Shown: piece after piece, positions 48,457 to 60,941 of the stretch
Position numbering within the stretch: position 1 is the first letter of the stretch
Layout of the letters: every line of letters begins with the position of its first letter
From: Erigeron canadensis
Lineage: Eukaryota > Streptophyta > Magnoliopsida > Asterales > Asteraceae
Direction: 5' to 3'
Assembly (NCBI RefSeq): GCF_010389155.1
Contig: NC_057764.1
Coordinates: forward strand, 38,634,275-38,698,274
DNA: 64,000 bases
The notes under the pieces: generated by a model
Database searches by the model: none
Seen by the model: the letters and a program-made list of their open reading frames with translations, nothing else
Told to the model about the DNA's origin: nothing
Program-made: the position numbers and the translations under genes

Positions 48457-51400
48457 TTCTGTGTAACTTCCCAACTGGCGTTTAATCTTTTTGGTGCCAA
48501 ATTTGAATACTTAGATGTTTTGTTTATTTAGGGTTTTAGTCCCCGAACCTTGATTTATTTTGCTGATAAAAGACATAAAATGCTAACATACATACAAATT
48601 ATTTTTTAATTGGAGACATTATGCACAACTTGAGAAAATAGCAAAAGACATTTTTGCCCTCACGTGAAACGCACATAAGAAGCTTAACCACAACATTATG
48701 TTAGCGTTGTTGACGCTATGGACGAATTTGCAAAAAAATTTCAACTTTGTGGTTTTTCTGTTATTTGTTACTTAAGTTAAAATAAGTTTCATTTTGGTTA
48801 GAGCTTTCAAATCCGTTGTTTCGAGACAAAAAGTATAATTTAACAAAAAAAAGATATTCGATAGACCAATTTAGGCTTAAAATCTTTTATAAAGTGATCT
48901 CTTCATAATCATAACACAGATTTCTAATTAAAGAAATTCACTTTTGGTGATTCAAGGTAAAAAACGAATAAGATTACTAATAAGTCTACTTGAAACTCTA
49001 GTTTATATTCGTGAGACTTCATTGAAATATAGAAAATCATATTATATTATTAATATGAGGAATATCCTTATTGTATAGGTTTTCTATAGAAAAATGTTAC
49101 TTTTTGACATGATGGGTGATCGAACCAACCATTGTGAAACCTGAATCGCACAATGGATTAAAAAAGTTAGAGATCAATTTTATCAGGCATTTTTAAAAGG
49201 TTAAACCATGTGCAACCATTTTCATATTAACTGATTTTTTAACTTATAGGTGGAGCCAGGATTTCACGTTGAGGGAGCTCAACCGTATTTCTCTCCCAAT
49301 CATTGTATACAATACAATGTGAAAGACAAAACTATTTAATAAAATTTTAGTAAAATAGAATTTTATTACGATTGTTTACTTTTATGCACCAAATATAAAG
49401 GTGTTACTTGAACTGTCATGGCTAGAAATCAAACATTTATAGGTTGGGGTGGCTTGCTTCAAAAAGACATTTGTATTAGTTGGCTATGAGCTAGCCTTGC
49501 AACGGAAAACATGAATGGTTGGCGAGAGCTGAGCACCCTCATATAAATATTGATTCCAGTTTACTTTTTTTTTCCAAATTTAGTTAAATAAGAAATTTGC
49601 AACAAAATATATAATTTGAAATTTTTTTGCCGTAAATTTTTATTGGGTTGAGAATATATGAGGATTTTTTCTAGGTTATGTATATAAATAATAATTTTTG
49701 AGCCTAATTTTCTTCTTTGAACCTAATTAATAAAGAAGAGAAATTAGGCTCAAAGAAGAAAATTAGGGGTGTCAAATGTACCTCAATCCCATCTTTTCCA
49801 TCTTTGTAAAAGAGCTATATTGAAAATCACATGTCGAGAAGGCATTTCTTAGATTTGTAAATCCCTTCGTATTTTTTTGACTACATGTTTTTCTCGGCCT
49901 TTTGAATTACACCTTTAAGAATACTTTCATATCATTTTATTCAATTAATTTCGTCTTCGTTTTATGATGGGCAAAATCTTTCAAGCTTTTTCAGTTTGAC
50001 TATTAAACTTATTTGAGCTTAACTTCATTTTAATTGTTTAAATCCTTTAATGATCATTGTTTTAACTTGAACAAATAAAAGCCTCCTTATGGTAAAAGTA
50101 CATGTAACATATATACTGAATTTACTTTTCGGAAGAAATTTTTTATATTAATTCGAAAGTAAAGTGGTAATAAACAGATGTGAGGCCCATGATTATATGT
50201 CTCATGTGGTATATGTCTATAAGTGGAAAGTATTACTGTTCGATAAAATGGACAGTACCATGCACATATCTATATGCTTTCGCTTTCACTTTTATATTAT
50301 CATTTATATTCCTTTTAAATTCAATTTATTTTTTATTAAAACAACAGATATATAATAAAATCTACACGTATATGTCTAAAACTTACCTTCAAAAGTAATT
50401 TATTATATGTATAATATTATATAATATGAGATGGTAGAGATCGACAAGGAGCAAGTCTATAAATTCTATTGTTAACCATTATTTCGTTTAAATTATGAGT
50501 AGTCAAATATCAACATCGTTTTAGTAGTAATATATATATATATATATATATGTTACTGTAATTAGCTGCAGAGTACACACCAAATTGTACGTTCACCGGG
50601 TCTTATATATGCATAAACATATATACGTATAATTTGCAATTAGAGATTAGAAAAATAACCCATCCAACCAAGTAATCTTTCCTTTCAGCCTTAAATTATC
50701 TAGATTTTAAAGTTTTTTGATCATTATAACAAATAGTGGCAATGAAGTTTGTGATCCATTGGTAGGGTCATTGAACTTGGCAAGATTTCGAGTCTCATTT
50801 CTTACATTTGTAAAATGTATTAGTAAAAAGTTTTTATTTTTAAAAAAATTCATTTAATTTCAGATATACATATAATTTAAGAATAAGATTATGATAAAAT
50901 GTTGTTATAAAAAAGCTATAACAAATAGTCAGGTAATTGGCACTATTTCAAATGTGAGTTATTTTACACATTGATTTTTAAAAGTGTAATTAAATACATA
51001 AATGTATAAAAAGATATTAACAGTAAATGAAGTCATTTGTAACACCATATTTCTTCAAAACAATACAAAACGTGAAAAAATTATGTTACAAATTGAATCT
51101 CATACTTTTAAAATGTGAAATGTTTAAAATTAGTTTATACTTTTAAATGTGAATATATTTTGTTTATACATTTATAAATATGGAATAAAAAATATTTTTT
51201 TATAAATAAATGTGAACAAATGATTAGTTTCTTGTAGTGTATGGCTCTTGCAGATCGATCGACTAAGAGTAGGAGACTGAAAAGGTGAAAATTAACCTTT
51301 AGTTATTCCATCCTCAATTATTAAGCTACTAGAATAAAGAAAAGAGAACAAGATCGAACATATATATGAATTGATCATTGAATGTTGGTCGTTGGGACAT

Positions 51401-54061
51401 TAGGTGCAAAGATATGTTAGTTGGTAAGAATGTACGTAGAATCTTTGTTTCTTGAATTATAAGAGGTGAGTTGGGGGGAAGAATGTATGGGGCAAGTCAT
51501 GGAGGATTGAAGGTTCCCATAAAAATGCCACTTTCTAGCACAACAAGTTCTGGTTTGTGCAAACTGAAATTGCAACCCAAAAGAGGGAAATGATAAGATT
51601 TTGCAGAGTTAAAGGGGTGAAAGAACATGAATCAATTGAAGTAATACAAAGAGAAGCAAACAAAAATCAAAGAATATCACATCACATACCTATCTTGTCA
51701 AACCTTCAAGGACAAGATGTTTATGTCCATTTCTTAATGTTTTTCAATTCGTCGTGTCACAATTAATATGCCCATGCATTACAAGTTAAAGGGTATGCAT
51801 GTACAACAATAGCATGTAGTAACAATATCTATCTTTATTCAATTCAATTGATAATTTATACTTGTCAAATTAAAAAATAACTATAGATACATCGGTGATA
51901 GTATATATAAAGGAACATATGGACATTGCGTACGACCTTAACTTGAAATTTAATGTTCGGTATTAGATCGATCAGAACCTAAAGAATTTATATGTGTGTG
52001 CGACCTCGTTTGGTTTGGTTTGGTTATGACCCAAAACCATACCGAAACTGAAAATTTTGTTCAAGTGTTTTTCATGATAACCAAATCAAACCTAATCAGT
52101 AGTTTTTACTAGCATGGTATTCGTATGATGCGACGGTGTGTTGACAACGACAGATAGTAATTGTGACAGTGAGATCAAATGGTGTAAATAATTAATGTAA
52201 ATGTGTTTAACTTAAAAGGATAATAGAAATATTTTATAATATAAGGGACTGAGTGTAATTTAATATAAAGAGTTGATAATGGTTTAATTCATTAAAATTA
52301 GTTTGGTCAATTCATATGTCTAATTTTTTTAAACTTTCAAGATAAGGGCTAAGGCTATAAGTTTATATAGTATTATAGATTTATATTGGTTAGACTCAAA
52401 ACCATACCGAAAATGTACGGTGTAATTACCAATAGATTCGATTCCCATAAAAAAACTGTGTAGAAAGATAGTATGTAATTTTTTTTTAAAGGGAGTGTGG
52501 ATAAATGATTAACACCTTACACCTTTAATTTTTATGCGTTCACATCGGGTTCGAATCCTAACAAGGTTATTATTAATTTTGATATATAGATAAATATAAC
52601 ATTGTTAAGGCTCTCTTGCTATATTTATATGTGGTATGATTTGAACCTATAACTAGAAAGATAGTACGTGATTAATAAATGAAAATGTGGAGCACGGGAG
52701 ATCCATGGGATTCTTTGTTCTTACAGCTTTAATATCTTGCCATAATTACGGATACCCATTTAAAATTACCAAAAGCTCCTTCACTTTTATACCAAGGCCA
52801 CCATTGAAAGGAGGTCCTTTCGCACCTTTTCACAGTCACTTTGACCATCTTCAAACGGTGGAAAACAAATATTACCAAATATATTTACTTAATATTTTAT
52901 AATCATAATTTAATTACGTACCCTGTACATGTAAATCACTTTCACAGGATACTAAATTTATGCCATATTTGCACATTCTAAAACTTATACTTCTTTGCAG
53001 ATCTTAGCTAAAAATAGATACCGAGAAAAAGGTCGGTCGGTATATCCTGTATTTACCTTTCACAACTAGATAACTATGCACTTACCTCAAAATGTTCATC
53101 TATATATATAGTTTCGTATTATTTAATCAAGTAGCTAGGGGCCTCACTACCTCAGCGTATATATGTTTCAGATGTATAAACTACGTACATTAATTAATTA
53201 CTACATGAAACTAAATGATACAAATATCTAGTTATAATCCGATTTTTTCAAAGGTGTGAAAACTAATGAACTGTAATCTTAAAAGGATCCGCGTCAAGAA
53301 AACCTGACAAGCAGATCCCTATTTAATTTAAACCATCGTGAAAAACAATTTACAATGTCAAAGCTTAAACCTAAGACCTTAGAGGATAAAATCCACTCAC
53401 CCCCACCCCAAAGACCACGTACTCTAGGGCAAAATGAGGTGGCTAACCCGGCCACCTAAGTGAATTGGTTAGTGAATGATCAATCTAATTACATGTTACA
53501 CTTATCGATCTGAATTAATTAGCTATAACCTTATCAATAAATAAAACAAGATCGACATCAAAACAAAATAAAACATGGTGGTGTGAAAATTAAAGTATAA
53601 TAATAGTTGCACATGTGAGCAACTTATGTCCCAAATTCTCCAAATATTCTTTGGGTTCCTCCCATCTAGCAAAAGTAGCACCTTGTTACTTTGTTGGTTT
53701 TGTATTACAAAAGAAAAAATAAAATCATTATTGCATCTACGCCAAACTATATGTTATTTAAATAGGATTATTGCCAACATATATTTAACTATGTACGTAC
53801 AATTATCGATGCATCGTAAATAACGACTTTAGGGACATAACATGTGTTTTTAATTATCTAAAAGATCAATGGAATTATAACATCAGTGATCGAGTTATTA
53901 GTGGATAATGTAATAATGGTTAAAAGTAATAAATCATTTGTGTAAGAAAATGAAATGCAATGATAATAAGTCTTTTTTAATCATGATAGTATTTGATTAA
54001 AGTTAAAGTATTGGTTTTAAAGTAAGTATCGCAATATGAATATGAATATATATATATATAT
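48457..54061. other. Gene-poor intergenic DNA, 5.6 kb
   Basis: No exon-like frame was found. It contains a near-perfect hairpin at 49703-49767, an AT microsatellite at about 50529-50552, and a tRNA-like SINE candidate near 50738-50860 (GATCCATTGGTAGGG, then TTTCGAGTCTC). A B-box-like GGGTTCGAATCC lies near 52545, and a repeat scrap with GATGCGACGG is near 52127. The open frames at 50164-50398, 51557-51766, 52687-52902 and 53626-53823 have no support. Confidence 0.5.
49703..49767. repeat. Near-perfect 26-bp inverted repeat (hairpin)
   Basis: The left arm CCTAATTTTCTTCTTTGAAC... (49703-49728) is the reverse complement of 49742-49767 at 25 of 26 positions, with a loop of about 13 nt. GAGCCTAATTTT just outside and inside shows extra internal repetition. 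Confidence 0.85.
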
Positions 54062-54665
54062 AGGGGTGGGTTATTTATAGTACAAGTATTTAAAAAAGTA
54101 CAAAAAGTACATGTCTAAGTTAACTTACACATGTTTGTTCCTTTCATCTCCGACCACCACCACCACCACCATGATCATCTCCGACCACCACCATGTGTAA
54201 GTACAACTTTTTTTTATTTAGCATTGGTACGGGCCAGAGGCCCTCATCCGTTCTAAGCTGACCGTCAAGGGACGCATATGGGAATCATATGGATTTGATG
54301 GACGACGATCTAAGAGATGGTGACGGTTTGCTACGGTACGGGCGAAACCCTTGATGCCGGCGCCGTGGTTGGGGTGGTCGGAGATGATGGTGGCTGGTGG
54401 TGATTGTCTCGCGAAGGAAAAAACCAGGAAATTTTAGACCCTAAAATGCTAAATAAAAAAAAGTTGTACTTACACATGTGTAAGTTAGTTACACATGTGT
54501 AACTCTCACCGGAGATGGTCGCCGTCGTCGGAGGATCATGGTGGTGGTCAGAGATGATCATGGTGGTGGTGGTGGTGATCGGAGATGGAAAGAAGAAGGA
54601 AGAAAAAGGAGGAAATATCTTGTACTTTTTGTACTTTTTTAAACCCTTATACTAAAAATAACTTT
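54062..54665. mobile_element. Foldback element with long inverted arms, Mutator-like candidate
   Basis: About 150-170 bp at each end are inverted copies. The outer parts both read TTATTTxTAGTA, then TTTAAAAAAGTACAAAAAGTACA. The arms continue through CATCTCCGA and CCACCACCACCATGATCATC to TTACACATG and AAGTACAACTTTTTTT. The arms flank a GC-rich core at about 54230-54430 of different origin. The element sits between AT microsatellites (54046-54062 and 54667-54684), which hides any target duplication. It shares GATCATCTCCGAC and TTACACATGTGTAA with the element at 20776-21069. Confidence 0.7.
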
Positions 54666-55122
54666 CATATATATATATATATAGAGAGAGAGAGATAGGG
54701 TGAGTAGAATCGTTTTTTTTTTTCCTTCCGAAGTTTACAAGTCTTTCGTTGTATTAGTTGAATTTCAAGGTCAAGTACATAATGGCTAGAAAACACTATC
54801 AAAAGGGTTGATAATAAATCCATATAGTTTAAATAAGCAAGGCTAAATAAAACACCTCCTCAAAATTAACTTTGTATAAACAATTTCATTTAACTTGATC
54901 AGAACACATGCATTACCATTTAATAATACTAAACTCATAGCTTTTGAAATTTCTTCACATCTAGTGTTAACAAATATATACTAAATCTTCGTTAAAATAC
55001 GAGAGGTTACATTTACGACACATGTAAAGATCATAATATAAAACTAAGAAAAATTGGTAAAATAATAATAATAGAAAAAAAAACATTACTTTATCCATAA
55101 AAGCCTGTTTCCACACATCTAC

Positions 55123-55131
55123 ATATATAAA
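55123..55131 (+). promoter_or_regulatory. TATA box of the AGC kinase gene
   Basis: ATATATAAA about 80-90 bp upstream of the ATG at 55213, followed by a C/A- then T/C-rich leader containing a TTTC repeat. Confidence 0.55.
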
Positions 55132-55212
55132 TGCACCATCCCAACAAAACAAAAATACAAGTTTTTCATTCCATTTCTTTCTTTCTTTCAATAATTTTCT
55201 TCAAAAGCCATA

Positions 55213-57905
55213 ATGGCAACAATATTAACACGAGATGATCAATCCGACTACGAAAGCAGTTGCTCATCCATCACCGTCCCAGACTCGAGTCGGAGCTGGA
55301 TGAGCAACGTCAGCTTTGGGAGTCGCCGAAGCTCAGTCTCTGGCGACCCTTCACACAAACCACACAAAGCAAACCAAGCTGCGTGGGAAGCCATGAAACG
55401 CTTGCGTGCGGAAAAAGGTGGTCAAGTTAGTTTAGACCATTTCAAAATCTTGAAACGGGTCGGGTCAGGAGACATAGGGAATGTGTATCTATGTCAAATT
55501 CGTAACCCGGTTGTGGGCCTACCAAATAGTTTGTATGCAATGAAAGTGGTGGATAGAGAAGCCTTAGCTATTAGAAAGAAGTTGCAACGGGCCGAAATGG
55601 AGAAAGAAATTTTATCGGGTTTGGATCACCCGTTTTTACCAACTCTTTATGCTGAGTTTGATGCTTCACATTACTCATGTTTGGTTATGGAGTTTTGTCC
55701 CGGCGGTGACTTGCATGCCGCCCGGCAACGGCGGCCCGGAAGGTGTTTTAGCATTTCCTCTGCTAAGTAAGTAAATACTACTGATCAGTACTGTATTTCA
55801 CTAGTTAATTGATTTGTTATATTAATATCAACTTCTTGTAACATTTATATTTTTCTGTTTGTCCAAAAAAATATACTCGTATACTCTAGTGCTTAACATA
55901 GTAAGATAATTATTACATTCTGGTTTTTCCTTTTCAAAGTGTAAACTGTTTACTATAAGATGGTAGTGACATTAATTGGGTTTATTTGATTGGTCCTTAA
56001 TATTTTAGACACTTAAGTGGAAAGTTTACTTACTAATTAACTTTTAATACTCGTATAAGATAGTAGTGAGGTTAATTGTGGTTTTAGTGTTATGCTTAGT
56101 CTTTAATATTTTAGATATGTAACTGAAAATTTTACTTAGTAATTATTAACCTTTTTACTAGTAGATAGTAGTGAGAGTAATTGGGTTTCCTGGTGTTTTG
56201 ATTGGTTTTTAATATTTTAGATATTTAGTTTATTTAACTTGTACTAAAAAGAAGAAGAAGAAATATATCCTATTAGGCTATCTCCAATGCTAAAGATGTT
56301 TTTAGGCATCCTTTAGCTGCCACCTCATATCCTTATAAATTTTTAAAATCCTTAAATTTTACCTCCAATCATACAAGCATCCTTACATATCCTTACATCA
56401 TATCCTTAAATGAAATGTAAAGTTAAAAAGAGGTTATGGACATCCAAAACCATATCCTTGGTGAAGGATATAAAGGCTATAGACAAGCAAGGACAAACAT
56501 GTTTCAATGCTATGTACAAAAATAGGATAAAAAAAGATCTCGACGAATATACACGAACTTCTCGGAAATAGACTTATATTTTTGGTCTTGCATGACATGT
56601 CTATGTGTACATCTTTTTAGGTGAGTTGTGTCTTTCAAAGTAAATGTCAAAATTCTGATCTATAGTGTTTGTTGAGTTTTTATTTTAAATAAAAACATTA
56701 TTACAGGTGAATAATAACTGAATAATGACCATGAGCATTTGTAAGTATATTTAATCTATAAGCTGTGATTTATCTTAGGTTTAATAATTTATATATGTTA
56801 ATTAGTAATGTTCATAAACAATGACTTGGATATGAATTATAAATTACATTACCGTTAATAAATTCCAAATTAAATTAAATTCAACCCAGCCCAACCCGAA
56901 TAGGTATTATAGGAGTAGAAGTTTCAAAAATGTTGTACGAAACTATAAAAACTTATTATTTTTTGAAAATTTATATGATTGTGTACTTGTGTATGCTAAC
57001 TAGCTTGTGGTTGATAATTGTTTAAATTTAGGTTTTATGCTGCTGAAACGTTGTTAGCGCTAGAGTATCTTCACATGATGGGCATAGTCTATCGAGATCT
57101 CAAGCCTGAAAATGTTCTTGTTAGAGAAGATGGTCACATAATGTTATCGGATTTTGATCTTTCACTCAAATGTGATGTTGTTCCTAAACTTATCCGCTCA
57201 AAACCCGATTCAACTAGAACAGTTGATTACGATGATGAGTGCCATGATCTAAAATGCTCGACACCCTCTTGTGTCATTCCTATTCAACCGGTCCTCTATT
57301 CGTGTTTTTCATTGCGGAAAACCAAACACAACCCCGCCACCACCATAATCACGGAAAATGTTGAGTGTCAAGAATATAGAACCGAGTTAGTTGCGGAACC
57401 CCTTAATGCACGATCAAAATCATTTGTCGGGACTCATGAATACCTGGCCCCAGAAGTAATCTCGGGCCAGGGCCATGGGGGTGCCGTCGATTGGTGGACC
57501 CTAGGGGTTTTCCTGTATGAACTATTATATGGGATCACACCATTTAAGGGTGAGAACAATGAGAAAACACTTATCAACATATTGAAGAAGCCTTTAAGCT
57601 TTCCACGAATTGGTGTAAGCACAAGTAAAGAGTATGAAGAAATGGTGAAGGTACAAGACTTAATTGCAAGATTGCTTGTGAAAAATCCTAAAAAAAGAAT
57701 TGGAAGCTTGAAGGGTTCGGTGGAAATAAAAAAACATGAGTTCTTTAAGGGTGTTAATTGGGCTTTGATTAGGTCCGTTAGGCCCCCAGAGGTCCCAAAG
57801 GAGATGATGAAGATTAGAAATAGGGTAGTGGTACCCAAGCTAATGACCAAGAAAGAAAGAGATGCACCATTTCAAATCCCAAATCATCATTTTGACTACT
57901 TTTAG
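55213..57905 (+). CDS. AGC VIII-family serine/threonine protein kinase (AGC1/D6PK-PINOID-related)
   Basis: Two exons, 55213-55766 and 57032-57905, split within the AAG codon of Lys185 and give 475 residues. The N terminus (1-75) is Ser-rich and ends in [12 protein letters not shown], typical of AGC1 kinases. The kinase domain shows GSGDIG (84-89), the ATP-binding Lys111 in AMKVVD, catalytic loop YRDLKPEN with Asp207, and DFD (225-227) instead of DFG, the hallmark of plant AGC VIII kinases. An insertion of roughly 70-80 residues with Cys/Pro-rich [12 protein letters not shown] precedes the activation segment [13 protein letters not shown]. The C terminus FDYF is a PDK1-docking PIF motif. Members phosphorylate PIN auxin carriers or guide growth at the plasma membrane. 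The exact subgroup needs a tree. The 1,265-nt intron holds no gene. Confidence 0.94.
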
Positions 57906-60540
57906 AAGGGATTTGTATATAGGAAACAACTAATTCTAGGCTAGTGTCATGCTTTTTTTTGTGTCAAATTTTCATATTAAGAACTCTGTATAATTCTTTT
58001 AAACGTACAAATTATTATAGCAATGTTCTTTCGAATCACACAACTTTAGGCTTGGAGAATAGGATCTAAATTGTTTTTGTGTCATTAATGTGTAACCTAA
58101 TTATAATGTTTAACTAAAGCTTTTAATTAAGATGTTCTTTGTTATAGTTGTAATTTTCTATAAAGTTTACTTGTAAATTTTGAGCTTCTTCTTAGTTTCT
58201 TGAGTTGTATGTGAATTGTATGTATGAATGTTTCATGTGCACTCTATAAAGTTTAAAGTATGTTTAGACATACACATATACAAAAATAAACACAAATTGC
58301 TCTGTATGTATCCGACAATTAATAAACAAGTTTAATTTACTATACATCATAAGACAAGTGAATTAAAAATGATCAAGTGATCGAGACCAATTTCCTTGAG
58401 ACAAAATAATGACAATCAGTAGTATGACAATAGTCGTTAGGAAGATTGGGGTCAATATCACGAAATGTTCATTAAGGAGGATAAAAGTAGTAAACATGTT
58501 CGATCAAGAACTAGTTTTTCAGTGGCAATATGTAAGTCACGGACTCACGCGCGGTTTAGAAAAAAAATCACTAATATTAGACAAAGTCAATTAACTAAAA
58601 AACACATAACTGATCTCCAATAACTCAAAAGATTTATATTGTTGTTATATGACATTTCACATCAACAATTCAGGACATAAAATTAAACCTTCTCAATATA
58701 ACTAAAAAAGGATATATGGGTTTTTTTTTTTTTCTATATGATATTTTAAGTTTTTTGCCACATTGAATTTTTAATGGATTGTCATTTTTTTCATTTAAAT
58801 TAATATTTTGTGTATGACCTTAATCATCAATTTCAATCCTAATCATCAATCATAATTATAATCATTATTATTTATTTTTCTATTTCTATAAGACTACAAA
58901 GATGTTTATATACATTTTACTATGTTTTTTATTAATTCCATAAAAATTATCTTTTTTAAAATGATATTGTTTATTAAAATATGTTTTTTTTTGAAAAATA
59001 TTTATTATATTATATTTAATGAAGTCTTTTTTTCTATAATTTAGATAGAACATCGAAGCAACCTTTCTATCTTGGTAGTGGGAAAGTTTGTCTACATCAT
59101 AACCTCCATATACAACGGCGACTCAAAACCCATGAAAGATGACATTAAACAAGTTTTTTTATTTCCTTCTTTTATAAAACTGATAATAAAAATAAAATTC
59201 TTAACTAGTATCCGAACTTAATTTAAGAAGCGGGCACTTTCTTTTCTTTTTCTATTTTGTTTATAAAGAAAGTTAGATAATTTTATTAGATAATTAAGTC
59301 GATGAAAAGTTGAAGCAATGGCATGTGATATACTGTAAAAATACAATCCACTTTTTGGAATATTTACCTCTGTTGTCATGGATCTCTTGCATATAGTTAT
59401 TATATTTTTCTTTATATATAGTTTAAGGGGTTTGTTAAATACAATTCTAAGGTCTATGTTTAAGGTACATAAATTGCTTGTACATTTACTATGAAAATTA
59501 GGGGCCGAACTTTTAATATAGAAAGTACAATTTTTTTTATACACGTTAAATACAGCTAGGGGTGTATTTAGCATTTCTCATAGTTTAATGAACAATATTT
59601 AGGTGTAAAGTATTGGCCGGGGCACCTCATTATAGTCGCCATGTTTTTTCTTTCATAATTCATGTGATCACCATTATTACTTACCTCATAAATCATTGAG
59701 ATTAAATATTATATACTTTACGGTAATTCTTTCTTAATTTCATATTTTTTAAAATTTTTTTACGTTACATGACTAATTAAGTTGTTAAACAGATAATTAA
59801 ATTATTTTTTTCTTAAAGATTATTTATATATATAATTTTATTAAGACTGTTTATCTATAGATTTACTCCCCGTAGTCCGTACGTCGTATATGTTTGTATA
59901 AATTTGTTATTGTAGTACAAGAATGATATGATGATGAAACTACTTTATTAAAGGATTAAATGAGTCCAAAAAGATGAAGTCAAAACTAAATAATGAAGAG
60001 TTCAAGTGGAGAATGTTATGATTTCATCATTTAAAAGACTCATTCATGAATTTTTGGTCAGCTTGTCAGTTCCCATTTTGCATGCGGCACTCACTTTTTT
60101 CCACCGCTAGCTTTTCATTGTCAATTTTATTTCTGATTAATCGTAAAAGATATCTACAAAAAATTAATGCATTTTTTTAATAGCAAGCCTTTTTCTTAGA
60201 TGAAGTTCATCTAATAATCGCATATAAATTAATTTGATCATATATAGCATTTACCTTAATTTAATGTAGCTAAGATCCGGTTCAAAATTCAATGGACTTA
60301 ATAGAAAAAATACTTAATCTAACTATAAATATTATAATTTGACTTATAATAAAAAGACTAAACAGAGCGGGGCGGAAGGGGGAATCTCGCCCATTTTCTT
60401 GTCATGAGCACCACCCCTCTTAAACATATAAGCCCCTAAGTCCTTTTGGGCGGAAAAAATCTCTCGCCCCAAACTTTGTTTCTTCCAAGAAAGTGAGCCG
60501 TTGGAACGGCTAGTTTATTTAAAAAAAAAAAAATTTTTTA
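57906..60540. other. AT-rich intergenic DNA after the kinase gene
   Basis: The first few hundred bases should be the kinase 3' UTR. No further gene was found; the open frames at 58409-58594 and 59218-59574 have chance-like composition. A GC-richer patch at 60365-60510 (GCGGGGCGGAAGGGGG, then AACGGCTAG) looks like the start of a repeat unit that leads into the Asn-rich frame. Confidence 0.5.
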
Positions 60541-60562
60541 CCTTTCAAAATTATTTATCATC

Positions 60563-60571
60563 TATATATAC
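60563..60571 (+). promoter_or_regulatory. TATA box ahead of the Asn-rich frame
   Basis: TATATATAC lies 80 bp upstream of the ATG at 60650, with a CTTT-repeat leader in between; good promoter geometry. Confidence 0.45.
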
Positions 60572-60649
60572 ACACTACACCACACAATTGTTCTTGTCTC
60601 TTTCTTTCTTTCTTTCTTTTCTTCTTCACTTTTCTTTAAATTTTTAACA

Positions 60650-60941
60650 ATGTTTCCTAATAATAATAACTTTAATAATAATAACCCTTTTTTTAATAAT
60701 AATAACTCTTTTAATAATAATAATAATAATAATAATCGTTATGTCCGTCCTAATCAAAATCAACAAGACGTCAACGATCCTAATATGCTATCAAACGCAA
60801 CGTTGTTCCAATTGATCCAACAAATGGGTTCTACGCCACCACAAATGACGGGGTTTACACCATTCTATGCGCCACGACAAGAGGGTTTATACGATTTTGG
60901 TGGGATTACGCCACCACAAAACACGCCGGGTTCATTTTTTG
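60650..60941 (+). CDS. Asn-rich N-terminal exon, gene incomplete or truncated
   Basis: An ATG follows a TATA box and a pyrimidine-rich leader. About 97 codons read MFPNNNNFNNNN..., with Asn runs encoded by AAT repeats, then a less repetitive part: PNQNQQDVNDPNMLSNATLF, QLIQQMGSTPPQMTGFTPFY and GGITPPQNTPG. A donor-like G|GTAAC follows at 60942. After it the frame becomes F/Y/I-rich intron-like sequence, and I found no second exon downstream. The Pro/Gln-rich layout recalls N-terminal regions of transposon-associated Myb/SANT proteins common in plant genomes, but no domain is present to confirm this. It may be the surviving 5' part of a PIF/Harbinger-related gene. Confidence 0.4.

Noticed and set aside
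52520..52570. tRNA gene suggested by GGGTTCGAATCC
   Set aside because: No acceptor stem, D-arm or anticodon arm at the right spacing; more likely a SINE remnant.
56270..56530. MITE in the kinase intron (CTCCAATGCTAAAG ... TTCAATGCTATG)
   Set aside because: The end similarity is direct rather than inverted, and no target duplication was found.
59218..59574. 118-codon minus-strand frame
   Set aside because: N/K/I/F-rich composition typical of AT-rich chance frames, with no promoter or homology that I recognise.
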